A stretch of 64,000 nucleotides of DNA from Legionella jamestowniensis. Lineage in GTDB: Bacteria; Pseudomonadota; Gammaproteobacteria; Legionellales; Legionellaceae. Positions 29,405-39,088 of the stretch are shown piece by piece; the first letter of the stretch is position 1, and each line of letters starts with the position of its first letter. Made by a program: the position numbers and the translations under genes. The stretch covers positions 180,001-244,000 of the forward strand of contig NZ_LNYG01000008.1 of NCBI RefSeq assembly GCF_001467745.1, written 5' to 3'. The notes below the pieces were generated by a model that saw nothing but the letters and a program-made list of their open reading frames with translations, was not told where the DNA came from and searched no databases.

Positions 29405-29524
29405 CCAAAACTTCACATCACATGGACTGTCAATTTTTTTTAAAATACTTCCTCTTTTTTCAAATAAACAGCCATACTATTCTAGAATGTTTGTTTATTT
29501 AAAATGTACGAGGCAGGAGTAGCT

Positions 29525-30001
29525 ATGGCATTCAAAGTACGCCCTATGCAGCAAAATGATATAGCTAGCGTGTATGAAATTGAAAAATCATCCCATCGTG
29601 CCCCCTGGAGTCGGGATATTCTAAGTGATTGTGTATTAGTAGGTTATGATTGTCGTGTATTGGAAGTGCCAACTACTTCGGGAGAACAAATAGTTGGATA
29701 TATTATTTGCCGTAAAAGCTTCAATGTTTGCCATATTCTCAATTTATGTGTAGTAGTTTCTGAGCAAAGAAAAGGCTATGGTGAAAAATTACTGCAATCG
29801 GTATTAAATTCATTAGCTAATTCGAACTCTAATACCGTCATTCTTGAGGTTCGGCCAAGTAATAACGCAGCACTGAAGTTGTATGAAAAATATGGGTTTC
29901 AGAAAGATATCATCAAGGAAGGTTACTATCAGGATGAGCACGGTAAAGAGGATGCGATTTTATTAAAAAAAGTTATTTCTCAATCTAGCCATTCTTCTTA
30001 A
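29525..30001 (+). CDS. rimI: Ribosomal protein S18-alanine N-acetyltransferase (RimI-like GNAT)
   Basis: A GNAT-fold acetyltransferase of 158 aa. The acetyl-CoA binding motif is LCVVVSEQRKGYGEKLLQ (QxxGxG), followed by ILEVRPSNNAALKLYEKYGF and EGYYQDEHGKEDAILL, all typical of RimI. ATG 29525 follows AGGAG (29515-29519) at a good distance; the frame is open to 29504 but the family start fits MAFKVRPMQQNDI. Other GNATs of this size exist, so the exact substrate is inferred from similarity. Confidence 0.85.
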   Translation: MAFKVRPMQQNDIASVYEIEKSSHRAPWSRDILSDCVLVGYDCRVLEVPTTSGEQIVGYIICRKSFNVCHILNLCVVVSEQRKGYGEKLLQSVLNSLANSNSNTVILEVRPSNNAALKLYEKYGFQKDIIKEGYYQDEHGKEDAILLKKVISQSSHSS

Positions 30002-30070
30002 GAAAAGCAAATTACAAGACTGGTATTCAGTTTGCTTATTGTAATGAATACCCAGTAAAGGGATATAGAA

Positions 30071-31171
30071 ATGAACGAAGTAAGGCTTGTCTTAAAAAAT
30101 ATAATAATTTTATTCCTAAGCACCCTCTTAATTTCCTGCGAAAGACCATCCTCTTCTTCTGTAAAACTTCCTTTGGCTGAAGTTGATGTTGCATACCCCT
30201 TAAAAAAGAACATTATAGAGTGGGATGAATATACAGGGCGTTTTCAGGCTGTTGAAGAAGTGGATATCCGCTCTCGTGTTACTGGCTACCTGGATGCTAT
30301 TAAATTTAAAGATGGGCAGTTGGTTAAGACTGGAGATATTTTATTTATTATTGACCCGCGTCCTTTTGAATATGCACTGGAGAGGGCCAAAGCGCAATAT
30401 GAACTTACCAAAAAACAATATGAAAGGGCGATAAAACTAAAAAAAGAGAGTTTTATTGCCGCAGAAGAAATTGATCAACGATTTCAGGAAATGCGAGTAG
30501 CTGAAACGCGACTTGACGAGGCTAAATTAAACCTGGAGTTTACTAAAGTCAAATCCCCCATTAGTGGAAAAATTAGTCGTTATTATGTCAGTGTTGGTAA
30601 TTTGATTCGTAGTAATGAAACTATATTAACCAAAGTAGTTTCGATAAACCCGATCTATTTTTATTTTGAAGTCAGTCAAAATGACTTATTGAAATACATT
30701 CGCCTGGCTGAAGCGGGGAAACGCCCCGACCAATATAGTGCTGCCCCCATTATTATTAAATTACAGGATGAAAAGGATTATCCACATAAGGGGACAATGA
30801 ATTTTTTTGATAACGTGGTAGATAGGGATACAGGTACTATTCTGGGGCGAGCAACAGTGCCTAATCCAGAGGGGATAATATATCCTGGCTTGTTTGGACG
30901 AGCTAGATTGGTAGGTAGTGAAGAATACGAGGCACTGCTGTTACCTGATACAGCAATTAATACTGATCAGACTCGAAAATTTGTTTATGTTGTAGATAAA
31001 AACAACAAGGTACAGCGAGTATATGTGGAGCTAGGTCCCATTCGGGATAGTAGTTATTATATTATTCGCAATGGGCTTAAAGGGGATGAGCGGGTGGTTG
31101 TAAATGGGATACAACGCATTCGTGTTCCAGGTCAGGAAGTCAAGCCACTTATGGTTCAGTTGCAAGAATAG
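30071..31171 (+). CDS. RND efflux periplasmic adaptor, lipoprotein
   Basis: Membrane-fusion subunit linking the inner-membrane pump to an outer-membrane channel. The 366-aa protein has a lipoprotein signal with lipobox LLISC (Cys23), a barrel-sandwich half with EVDIRSRVTGYLDAI and GQLVKTGDILFIIDPRPFE, a helical hairpin (KAQYELTKKQYERAIKL to RVAETRLDEAKLNL), and the second half with FTKVKSPISGKISRYYVSVGN, which is typical of AcrA/MexA. It is 21 bp upstream of the pump gene. Confidence 0.93.
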   Translation: MNEVRLVLKNIIILFLSTLLISCERPSSSSVKLPLAEVDVAYPLKKNIIEWDEYTGRFQAVEEVDIRSRVTGYLDAIKFKDGQLVKTGDILFIIDPRPFEYALERAKAQYELTKKQYERAIKLKKESFIAAEEIDQRFQEMRVAETRLDEAKLNLEFTKVKSPISGKISRYYVSVGNLIRSNETILTKVVSINPIYFYFEVSQNDLLKYIRLAEAGKRPDQYSAAPIIIKLQDEKDYPHKGTMNFFDNVVDRDTGTILGRATVPNPEGIIYPGLFGRARLVGSEEYEALLLPDTAINTDQTRKFVYVVDKNNKVQRVYVELGPIRDSSYYIIRNGLKGDERVVVNGIQRIRVPGQEVKPLMVQLQE

Positions 31172-31192
31172 ATTATCTTACAGGATGTAGGA

Positions 31193-34100
31193 ATGAAAAT
31201 AGCTCATTTTTTTATAGAAAGACCGATATTCGCTACGGTAATTTCTATTATTATCGTGCTTATTGGTGGTCTGTCTTACTTTAACCTTCCCATTGAGCAA
31301 TATCCTCAGGTCGTTCCTCCAACGATACAAGTTACGGCCTCTTATCCCGGAGCAAATGCCAAAACTGTGGCTGAAACCGTTGCAACGCCTATTGAGCAGG
31401 AAGTTAATGGGGTAGAAGGCATGTTATACATGGATTCTCAATCCACTGACGATGGACAAATGCGTCTGACAATTACCTTCAAGCTCGGTATGGATTTAGA
31501 TCTGGCTCAAGTATTGGTGCAAAACCGTGTGGCAATCGCCGAACCCCGATTACCTGAAGAAGTGCGTCGTATTGGTATAACGACAGTAAAAAATGCCCCT
31601 GACTTGATGTTGGTAGTTAATCTTTTCTCACCGGATGGCAGCTATGATCAAACCTATTTAGGCAACTATGCTGTTTTAAACATCCGAGACAAGTTAAGAC
31701 GGATTGAAGGCGTTGGTAATGTACGTCTGGTGGGGGCAAGTGAATATGCGATGCGTATATGGCTTAATCCAGATTTAATTAATTCCTATGATTTAACAGC
31801 TAATGAAATAATAGATGCACTGCGTTCACAAAACGTGCAAATTGCCAGCGGTACTTTAAACAGTCAACCACAAAAAAATCAGTATGGCCTTCAATACAAC
31901 ATTGAAACGCAGGGACGACTTGTCAACCCACAAGAATTTGAAAATATTATCGTTAAATCAGGGGAAGATGGACGAATTGTACGTTTAAAGGATGTAGGCC
32001 GAGTTGAATTAGGTGCTCAGGATTATTTTACAAAAGGTTATCTCGGTAGCTTTCCAGCTGTAGCGTTACCGGTATTCCAGAGACCTGGTACGAATGCTCT
32101 GGATACAGCGAAGGAAATTATTGCAACAATGAAAGAAGTGGCCAAAGATTTCCCACCTGGAATTGAATATAAAATTGCCTATAACCCTACAGAGTTTATT
32201 GCAGAATCCATCAACGCTGTTTTCCATACTATCTTTGAAGCTATCGCATTAGTTGTTTTGGTCATTATTATTTTTTTGCAATCCTGGCGAGCGGCAATTA
32301 TTCCTATTGTTGCCATTCCTGTTTCATTAATTGGCACATTTGCAGTAATGCAATTTATCGGCTTTTCGCTGAACTATCTAACGCTTTTTGGTTTGGTATT
32401 GGCAATCGGTATTGTAGTGGATGATGCTATTGTTGTCGTTGAGAATATGGAACGTAATATACGTGCAGGTATGTTACCGAAAGCTGCAGCAAGAAAGACA
32501 ATGGATGAAGTAGGGGGAGCGCTGGTGGCGATGGGTCTTGTACTTGTCGCTGTATTTTTGCCCACATTATTTTTAGAGGGAATCTCCGGACGTTTTTACC
32601 AGCAATTCGGGACAACACTTGCTGTTGCAACTGTGATTTCTGTTTTTGTATCCTTAACGTTAAGTCCTGCATTGGCAACCATACTGCTAAAACCTCATAA
32701 AAAAGAAAAAAGAACAACAAATATTTTGGGGCGACCTTTATATGCTTTCTTAAATGGCTTTAATAACGGCTTTGAAAATAGTTCTCGTCGCTATGGCAAA
32801 CTTGTGGCGAAGGTAACACGTCGTACAGCAGTCATGCTGATTATTTATGCACTATTGATTGTAACAACATTTTTCTTGTTCCGAATTGTGCCTACTGGTT
32901 TTATTCCCAGGCAAGATCAGGGCTATTTTATAATCTCTGTTCAATTACCACCCGGAGCATCTCTTGATAGAACTGATCAAGTTGTCAAGAAAGCCTTACG
33001 TAAAATATTGTCTATTCCTGGAATAAGTAATGCTGTAGGTTTTACAGGATTTGCCGGGGCGACATTTACTAACTCTTCGAATGCTGCTGCTATTTTCCCA
33101 GTGCTTGATTCCTTCGAGAAACGCCGTGAACAAGGATTAACCTATGAGTCTTTGTTGGGAAAATTAAGACAAGAAATGGCTAGTATTAAAGAGGCTATGG
33201 TTGTTGTAATTCCTCCACCACCTGTTCGTGGAATTGGGAATGCTGGCGGTTTTAAAATGATGATTCAAGACAGAGGGGGGCGTGGTACTAGTGTGCTTGC
33301 TGAAGCGGTAGCTAATTTGGCGCTTAAGGCAAATCAGACAGAGGCAACCACCTCAGTGTTCACTTTTTTTGAAAACAGTACACCGCGAGTTCATCTGGCG
33401 TTGAGTCGGGAAAAAGCGGAGCGACTTGGTGTACCTGTTGCAAGAGTGATTGAAGCGTTAGAAGTTTTTTTAGGTTCTGCTTTCATCAACGAATTTAATT
33501 ACCTAGGTAGGACATTCCGGGTTATAGCTCAGGCCGATGCTGAATATCGCCATACCCCTGATGATATTTTGCGACTTAAAGTCCGAAATACGGAGGGCAA
33601 TATGGTTCCTATTGGTTCAATAGCCACTATTGAAAACGACGTTGGACCTTCCCGTTTGCCACGGTATAACCTTTATCCTGCCATTGATCTTATCGGTGAT
33701 GTGAAACCAGGTATTAGTACAGGAGAGGCATTAGCTACCATGGAAAGACTAGCGGCTGAGGTCTTACCAGATGGTATTGGGTATGAGTGGACTGAATTAG
33801 CTTATCAACAAAAAATGGTGGGAAATACAGCAATCATTGCTTTCATACTCGGCGTTGTATTTGTTTTTTTACTTTTGTCTGCCCAATATGAAAGCTGGAT
33901 TTTGCCCATTGCTATCATTTTAATTGTTCCTATGTGCTTATTTTCCTCTCTGATAGGTATTAGAATTTTGGGCATGGAAAATAATGTAATGACGCAACTT
34001 GGATTCATTGTGCTCATCGGTCTGGCGTCAAAAAATGCCATTTTAATTGTTGAATTTGCTCGACAACTTGAAAATAGAGGTGCAAATCGTTGGAAAGCAG

Positions 34101-34357
34101 CTATTCAGGCGGCTCGACTGAGGCTAAGACCAATTCTAATGACCTCCTTTGCCTTCATTTTAGGAGTCTACCCACTAGTGATAGCATCCGGTGCAGGCGC
34201 TGAAATGCGTCGGGCATTGGGGGTTGCGGTATTTAGTGGAATGATAGGCGTGACTTTTTTTGGCTTGTTATTTACACCTGTTTTTTATGTGCTAATGAGT
34301 AATTTTTCTCATTATTTACAACGGAAAAAGGGAGAAAATTTTGAGATAAAGGACTAA
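31193..34357 (+). CDS. RND multidrug efflux pump of the HAE1 (AcrB/MexB) family
   Basis: Inner-membrane proton-driven drug exporter of 1054 aa, the usual length. It has the start MKIAHFFIERPIFATVISII, the proton-relay pair in GIVVDDAIVVVEN on helix 4 and the Lys in GLASKNAILIVEFA on helix 10. The porter and funnel domains occupy the two large periplasmic loops (SYPGANAKTVAETVATP; QLPPGASLDRTD). No TolC-type channel gene is next to it, so it must use one encoded elsewhere. Its stop overlaps the convergent exonuclease gene by 4 bp. Confidence 0.95.
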   Translation: MKIAHFFIERPIFATVISIIIVLIGGLSYFNLPIEQYPQVVPPTIQVTASYPGANAKTVAETVATPIEQEVNGVEGMLYMDSQSTDDGQMRLTITFKLGMDLDLAQVLVQNRVAIAEPRLPEEVRRIGITTVKNAPDLMLVVNLFSPDGSYDQTYLGNYAVLNIRDKLRRIEGVGNVRLVGASEYAMRIWLNPDLINSYDLTANEIIDALRSQNVQIASGTLNSQPQKNQYGLQYNIETQGRLVNPQEFENIIVKSGEDGRIVRLKDVGRVELGAQDYFTKGYLGSFPAVALPVFQRPGTNALDTAKEIIATMKEVAKDFPPGIEYKIAYNPTEFIAESINAVFHTIFEAIALVVLVIIIFLQSWRAAIIPIVAIPVSLIGTFAVMQFIGFSLNYLTLFGLVLAIGIVVDDAIVVVENMERNIRAGMLPKAAARKTMDEVGGALVAMGLVLVAVFLPTLFLEGISGRFYQQFGTTLAVATVISVFVSLTLSPALATILLKPHKKEKRTTNILGRPLYAFLNGFNNGFENSSRRYGKLVAKVTRRTAVMLIIYALLIVTTFFLFRIVPTGFIPRQDQGYFIISVQLPPGASLDRTDQVVKKALRKILSIPGISNAVGFTGFAGATFTNSSNAAAIFPVLDSFEKRREQGLTYESLLGKLRQEMASIKEAMVVVIPPPPVRGIGNAGGFKMMIQDRGGRGTSVLAEAVANLALKANQTEATTSVFTFFENSTPRVHLALSREKAERLGVPVARVIEALEVFLGSAFINEFNYLGRTFRVIAQADAEYRHTPDDILRLKVRNTEGNMVPIGSIATIENDVGPSRLPRYNLYPAIDLIGDVKPGISTGEALATMERLAAEVLPDGIGYEWTELAYQQKMVGNTAIIAFILGVVFVFLLLSAQYESWILPIAIILIVPMCLFSSLIGIRILGMENNVMTQLGFIVLIGLASKNAILIVEFARQLENRGANRWKAAIQAARLRLRPILMTSFAFILGVYPLVIASGAGAEMRRALGVAVFSGMIGVTFFGLLFTPVFYVLMSNFSHYLQRKKGENFEIKD

Positions 34358-35127
34358 ATCATTCGCTGTAAAAACTCTTGTAAATGATTTTTCTCGGGTT
34401 GGTTTAACAAATAGGTACGCAAATTTTCTAGCTGCTTGCCATACTCTTCTTGATTTAATGCGCCGCGCATTAATTCAAAACGTAAATAAACACAGTAGGT
34501 ATTTAAAACATCTGTTTCACAATAATCGCGAATTTTTTTTAAATTACCGTGCGAATATTCTTCCCATACTTTGGCGCCACTCATTCCCATTTTTCCGGGA
34601 AATCCAAGCATCGATGCTATTTCATCCAACGGGGCGAAAGCCTTGTTTTGATAAGCAGCAAGAACATCCATTAAATCAAGATGACGATAATGAAAACGAT
34701 TAAGATAATTATTCCAGCGAAATTGTTGATGATTTTCGCCATTTTCCCAATAAGTGGGTGCCGAAATTCCATGTAAAAGGGAGCGGTAATGGAGTACGGG
34801 TAAGTCGAAACCGCAGCCATTCCAACTAACTAGTGTGGGGGTATATTTTTCTATACCTGAAAAGAATCGTTGAATTAAATCTTTTTCATCAGCTAATTGT
34901 TCATCACCCAACGACCAAACTTTCAGCTGTGAACCCTGGCTAAGTACTAGCGAAATCGCCACAATTTTTTGTAAATAAAGCGGAAGAAAATCATTGCCTG
35001 TTTTGATACGGCGCAAAGCGCTAAGCGCTAAAACAGTGTCTTCATCGGATAGATTTTGTAAGTCATATAATTTCCGGCCAGTCTCAATATCGGGAATTGT
35101 TTCAATATCAAATACAAGAATGCTCAT
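34354..35127 (-). CDS. Predicted 3'-5' exonuclease, PolB-like DnaQ fold
   Basis: A 257-aa protein with an RNase H-like exonuclease fold. The first acidic motif is MSILVFDIETIPD (DxE), followed by LVSWNGCGFDLPVLHYRSL (motif II, with Asp) and a late CETDVLNTYCVYLRFELMRG (YxxxD-like/ETD motif III). This pattern matches the family often labelled predicted 3'-5' exonuclease related to PolB (Pfam PF10108, by memory). A role in DNA or RNA end trimming is inferred. It is convergent with the RND pump. Confidence 0.85.
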   Translation of the reverse strand: MSILVFDIETIPDIETGRKLYDLQNLSDEDTVLALSALRRIKTGNDFLPLYLQKIVAISLVLSQGSQLKVWSLGDEQLADEKDLIQRFFSGIEKYTPTLVSWNGCGFDLPVLHYRSLLHGISAPTYWENGENHQQFRWNNYLNRFHYRHLDLMDVLAAYQNKAFAPLDEIASMLGFPGKMGMSGAKVWEEYSHGNLKKIRDYCETDVLNTYCVYLRFELMRGALNQEEYGKQLENLRTYLLNQPEKNHLQEFLQRMI

Positions 35128-35173
35128 TTTATCGATAAAGGCTAAATGTTTCGCAACAAACTAGCATAGCTTG

Positions 35174-35191
35174 AATCATTTGTGAATGATT
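35174..35191. promoter_or_regulatory. 7-bp-arm dyad between divergent genes
   Basis: AATCATT (35174-35180) and AATGATT (35185-35191) are perfect arms around TGTG in the 145-bp divergent region between the exonuclease and the SLT-like lipoprotein. Operator function is inferred only from symmetry and position. Confidence 0.3.
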
Positions 35192-35272
35192 ACAGAATCT
35201 TTTAAAAAATGTTTAAATTCACCGGTATTTTTGCTACTAATATGCAGCCTATAAATCAAAATAATAAAAAAA

Positions 35273-35884
35273 ATGACTCTAAAACAGTTTGGGTTAATTC
35301 TTTGTTCCATATTGCTTGTTTCTTGTGCTACTCACCCACCTCGTGATGTAAACCATATCTGTAATATTTTTCATCAATATCCCAAATGGTATCGCGATGC
35401 AGTTGATGTGGAGCGTCGCTGGAAGGTTCCTGTTTCAGTGCAAATGGCAATTATTCATCAAGAGTCAAAATTTAATGGAACAGCAAAACCACCCCGCACC
35501 AAATTATTGTGGATTATACCGTGGAAAAGGCCTTCGACTGCTTACGGCTACACACAAGCGCTTCGCTCTACCTGGGCTTTGTATAAACGTTCTGCAGGAG
35601 GAGGCGGTTTTTGGGCGTCACGCGATGTTTTTTCGGATGCGGTTGATTTTGTTGGTTGGTATGCAAATCAAGCAAATCGTATTGCTGGTATTCCGCGTAA
35701 TGATGCTTATCGCTTGTATCTTGCCTATCATGAAGGAATAGGTGGGTATCAACGAAAAACTTATTTAAGAAAACCATGGTTGATCCAGGTTGCTCGTAAA
35801 GTGAAAGGAAGATCAGAGCTTTTTCAGGCTCAACTAAACCATTGCCGTGGGTCATTACCACGCCGGTCATGGTTTGGATTGTAG
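35273..35884 (+). CDS. Lipoprotein with lytic-transglycosylase-like (SLT) domain
   Basis: A 203-aa protein with lipobox LLVSC (Cys18). The body resembles a lysozyme-like SLT domain: VPVSVQMAIIHQESKFNGTA supplies the catalytic Glu in an HQESKF context, then TAYGYTQALRSTWALYK, and YLAYHEGIGGYQRKTYL. It probably cleaves peptidoglycan glycan strands from the outer membrane. No clear Shine-Dalgarno sequence precedes the start, only an A-rich stretch. It is divergent from the exonuclease gene. The family level is fairly sure; the physiological role is unknown. Confidence 0.8.
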   Translation: MTLKQFGLILCSILLVSCATHPPRDVNHICNIFHQYPKWYRDAVDVERRWKVPVSVQMAIIHQESKFNGTAKPPRTKLLWIIPWKRPSTAYGYTQALRSTWALYKRSAGGGGFWASRDVFSDAVDFVGWYANQANRIAGIPRNDAYRLYLAYHEGIGGYQRKTYLRKPWLIQVARKVKGRSELFQAQLNHCRGSLPRRSWFGL

Positions 35885-36196
35885 AGGACCAGGTGCGTGG
35901 CTCCTGTGTTTGCTTGACACAAGATCATATGGATGGCGTGCATAAAGCATGGCAGGTAGGTAAAAATGAAGATCTTAGTATTGAGCAAATGCTGACGTTC
36001 CGCGCTTTATGCGCGGAATCTAGTACTTACTTTGATGCAAGACTATATAGATTTCGTACATAAAGCATGCAGGTAGACAAGATAAAGTAAATTTTGTGTT
36101 TAAATTAGATGGTGTTACCTTGGTGTTATCGATTTACTAATGACTTTCAATCCTTGAAGAGGTAGGATGAAGGTTATTTTAAGTAGGAGTTAATTA
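35885..36196. other. 312-bp gap with direct repeat and hairpin before adk
   Basis: No credible gene. A direct repeat of about 22 bp occurs at 35939-35960 and 36058-36078 (CATAAAGCATGGCAGGTAGG versus CATAAAGCATGCAGGTAGA). Between the copies is a perfect hairpin, TTCCGCGC (35998-36005)/GCGCGGAA (36011-36018). The ORF that runs through it (35842-36063) has no recognisable content. The last 30 bases hold the adk ribosome-binding site (GTAGGAG). Confidence 0.5.
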
Positions 36197-36874
36197 ATGC
36201 GTTTAATGCTATTGGGTGGTCCAGGTGCAGGCAAAGGAACTCAGGCGATAAAATTGGTTAATCATTTTAATATTCCTCAAATCTCGACAGGAGATATGCT
36301 TCGCTCGGCAATTGCCGCGGGCACTGAATTGGGTAAAAGTGCAAAAAAAGTAATGGATGCGGGTGAACTGGTTTCAGATGAGATTATTATTGAGCTTGTA
36401 AAAGAGCGCCTGCAGCAACCTGATTGTAAAAATGGTTTTTTATTTGATGGTTTTCCTCGCACCATCCCACAAGCGGATGCTTTAAAAAAAGCCCACATCA
36501 AGCTTGATCACGTCATTGAAATCGCTGTACCGGATGAGGAAATTATTAATCGTATAAGTGGACGCCTTGTGCATCTGCCGTCAGGACGAGTTTACCATGT
36601 TAAATCCCATCCTCCTAAAAAAGAGTTTGTGGACGATATTACTGGTGAACCATTAGTTCAGCGGGATGATGACAAAGAAGCAACAATTAAACAACGTCTG
36701 GCAGTTTATCATCAACAAACAGAGCCATTGATTAACTATTATCAGGAATGGGCTAAAACAGGGCATCTAGAGGCGCCTGAATTTCATCGCGTTGAAGGGA
36801 TAGGTTCAGTAGATACTATCTTTCACAAAATTTTAGCCTGCATTAATAAGGAGAAATCTCATGCCACTTCATGA
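36197..36874 (+). CDS. adk: Adenylate kinase
   Basis: Interconverts 2 ADP with ATP plus AMP. The P-loop [10 protein letters not shown] is at residues 7-16. The AMP-binding part contains ISTGDMLR and the signature [11 protein letters not shown]; the LID region is [19 protein letters not shown] through [19 protein letters not shown], the non-zinc type. At 225 aa it is slightly longer than the E. coli enzyme. Its 3' end overlaps the next gene by 14 bp. Confidence 0.96.
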   Translation: MRLMLLGGPGAGKGTQAIKLVNHFNIPQISTGDMLRSAIAAGTELGKSAKKVMDAGELVSDEIIIELVKERLQQPDCKNGFLFDGFPRTIPQADALKKAHIKLDHVIEIAVPDEEIINRISGRLVHLPSGRVYHVKSHPPKKEFVDDITGEPLVQRDDDKEATIKQRLAVYHQQTEPLINYYQEWAKTGHLEAPEFHRVEGIGSVDTIFHKILACINKEKSHATS

Positions 36875-37223
36875 ATTGAAAACGAAAGAATTTGAAAATT
36901 TTATTGAAAAAAATCCCCTCGTATTTATTGATTTTTGGGCTGAATGGTGCGCGCCTTGTAAGGAGTTCGCAAGAGTTTATCAAGTGGTTGCTGAACAATA
37001 TCCAACAGTTCAGTTTGCCAAATTGAATATTGAAGATGAACCTGAACTTGCAGAGGTGTTTCAGATACGCTCAATTCCTCATCTTATGGTTTTTAAGGAA
37101 GGTATTGCAATTTACTCAGAAGCTGGGAGCATGCCTGAATCAGTATTGAAAGATTTGATAGAGCAAGCTATCAATGTTGATGTGAGTGAAATTCGCGCCC
37201 AAATAAACCAGGAAGAAAAGTAA
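36861..37223 (+). CDS. Thioredoxin-like protein
   Basis: A 120-aa thioredoxin fold with active site WCAPC (Cys30 and Cys33) and the cis-Pro loop [11 protein letters not shown]. It lacks a signal peptide, so it is cytoplasmic. An AAGGAG site (36848-36853) lies inside adk, and the ATG is 14 bp before the adk stop, so translation is coupled to adk. Compared with TrxA the segment after the active site is [14 protein letters not shown] and the family-typical KxxDP after beta-3 is IEDEP. It may be a TrxA paralogue with a narrower role. Confidence 0.85.
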   Translation: MPLHELKTKEFENFIEKNPLVFIDFWAEWCAPCKEFARVYQVVAEQYPTVQFAKLNIEDEPELAEVFQIRSIPHLMVFKEGIAIYSEAGSMPESVLKDLIEQAINVDVSEIRAQINQEEK

Positions 37224-37246
37224 TCCATTTGCACCTGGAACATGGT

Positions 37247-38728
37247 TCATTGTTTTTTATGAAGTAAATATTCAGCGAGGGTATGCAGGCTTTGCGGGGA
37301 GAAATTTAAGCCAAGCTTCGTTCGTCGCCATAAGATATCTTCACAATGTTGAGCCCATTCCTCGCCACATAAATAATCCACCTCAATTTGATAAAGTCCA
37401 TTGCCAAAATAATAACCAAGGTCGGTCATATTTTTGCAGTCTGCTAACAATTTCTCAGTTCGTGTGCCATAGTCGGCAAGATATCGTTCTTTAATATCAT
37501 CCGCTAGCCAAAAGTATTTCTCTCTGGCGTAAAAAACATACTCTTTGTAAGACATATTATCTAACTTCGCGCCAGGAAGCGTGATATGTTCTGTTTGGGA
37601 CGTTTCTAAATAGGGGAAGACAGCTTTTAATTTATTAACTGCTTCTAAAGATAACTGACGATATGTGGTAATTTTACCGCCATAAATTGTTACTGCCGGG
37701 GCAGGCGAATCCGTGTAAGAATAAGCATAATCACGACTTAGGGCTTTAAGTTCTCCTGAGGCGGCTAGTAAGGGTCTAACACCACTCCAAGTATTGATAA
37801 TATCTTCTCGTTGAACTGACGTACGCAGGTAGTGGTTGACTAAAGCACATAAATAATCAACTTCGGCGTTTGATATACTGACTTCATCCAGCGATCCCTT
37901 AAATTCAACATCAGTAGTTCCAATCATGGTATAACCGTGATAGGGAACAATAAATACAATGCGTTTGTCTTCATGCTGCAACAGATAGGCGTGGTTTCCT
38001 TCATAGAGTTTGTGAACTACAAGATGGCTGCCCTTTACTAACGATAGTTTGAATTGATTAGGAATTCCAAGTAGAGCGTTGCATGATTCAACCCACGGGC
38101 CCGTGGCATTAATCACAGTTTTTGCTCTAAAAATTTTTTCCTCTCCTTGTTCTGTTTGAACAGTTAAAATCCAAATACGATTTTCTACCCTCGTGTGTAC
38201 AACTTTCATGTAATTATAAATACTGGCACCATATTCCTTTGCAAGCAAGGCATTGGCAATGGTCAACCTGGAGTCATCGGTTGTACAATCATAAAATAAA
38301 AAACCTTTATCATATTGTATCTTCAGCGGAGAAAAATAAGGACCTTGTTTTCGCCGAATAAATTTGCTTTTTGGTAATTGATTACTTCGGCTTAAATTAT
38401 CATAAAGAAACAATCCCGTTCGTAATAGCCATGTAGGTCGCATATTTTGCTGATAAGGCAAAACGAATAATTGAGGCCGAACAAGATGGGGTGCCAATGT
38501 TAATAAGCGTTGACGCTCGTCCAATGCTTTTTTTACAAGTCTAAAATCATAATACTCAAGATAACGTAAGCCACCATGGATGAGTTTGCTGCTACTGGAG
38601 GACGTTTTTGAGGCAAGATCGCCCTGCTCCAACAGAACAACGGATAAGCCGCGCAGCGCAGCATCTGCAGCCGTCCCACAACCATTAATTCCGCCCCCTA
38701 TTACTACAACGTCAAAAACTTTCTCCAT
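37247..38728 (-). CDS. glpD: Aerobic glycerol-3-phosphate dehydrogenase
   Basis: FAD enzyme at the inner membrane that oxidises glycerol 3-phosphate to dihydroxyacetone phosphate and passes electrons to ubiquinone. The N-terminal motif VFDVVVIGGGINGCGTAADA is the FAD fold, followed by SSSSKLIHGGLRYLEYYDFRL, VINATGPWV, SHLVVHK, FIVPYHGYTMIGTTDVEF and the C-terminal GKITTYRQL. From ATG 38728 (AAGGA seven bases upstream) it has 493 aa; the ORF extends upstream without support. It is divergent from glpK across 360 bp. Confidence 0.95.
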   Translation of the reverse strand: MEKVFDVVVIGGGINGCGTAADAALRGLSVVLLEQGDLASKTSSSSSKLIHGGLRYLEYYDFRLVKKALDERQRLLTLAPHLVRPQLFVLPYQQNMRPTWLLRTGLFLYDNLSRSNQLPKSKFIRRKQGPYFSPLKIQYDKGFLFYDCTTDDSRLTIANALLAKEYGASIYNYMKVVHTRVENRIWILTVQTEQGEEKIFRAKTVINATGPWVESCNALLGIPNQFKLSLVKGSHLVVHKLYEGNHAYLLQHEDKRIVFIVPYHGYTMIGTTDVEFKGSLDEVSISNAEVDYLCALVNHYLRTSVQREDIINTWSGVRPLLAASGELKALSRDYAYSYTDSPAPAVTIYGGKITTYRQLSLEAVNKLKAVFPYLETSQTEHITLPGAKLDNMSYKEYVFYAREKYFWLADDIKERYLADYGTRTEKLLADCKNMTDLGYYFGNGLYQIEVDYLCGEEWAQHCEDILWRRTKLGLNFSPQSLHTLAEYLLHKKQ

Positions 38729-39088
38729 AGACTTGTCCTTATAAAAAGCCAGTATGCTATTGCCCCCGTATCCCACGAATTGTCTAGACGCATAGGTGTT
38801 AACTTAGGAGGAGTAGCCTTAATGAAGCAATAACGTGATCAAGGCTTCACTTCCAAAGTAAAGTAGGGTCGTTTGACTAAACAATCCCAATTAATTACTC
38901 TAAAATGTTTATCTCAACGATAGCATGAATTTAATCCCTCTGTGTTTCAAGTTGCTGCATCTTCCATAATATCGCGATAATAGTTTTAAAAGCTGAAAAT
39001 TAATTATAAATTTACTAATAATTCTAGTATTTTCAAATGATATAGTTATTACACTATTTGATAAATCCAAATTATAGGGAAATAAAGC
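38729..39088. other. 360-bp divergent regulatory region glpD/glpK
   Basis: No credible gene. It must hold the promoters of glpD (minus) and glpK (plus). An imperfect dyad at 39034-39060 (CAAAT...ATAGT against ACTATTTG) lies 29 bp upstream of glpK and is a candidate operator. GAAGC/GCTTC arms at 38824-38848 form a second weak dyad. AT content is high on the glpK side. Confidence 0.4.

Noticed and set aside
35842..36063. 73-aa plus-strand ORF overlapping the SLT-like lipoprotein
   Set aside because: Begins inside the preceding gene and covers a direct repeat and hairpin; no ribosome-binding site.
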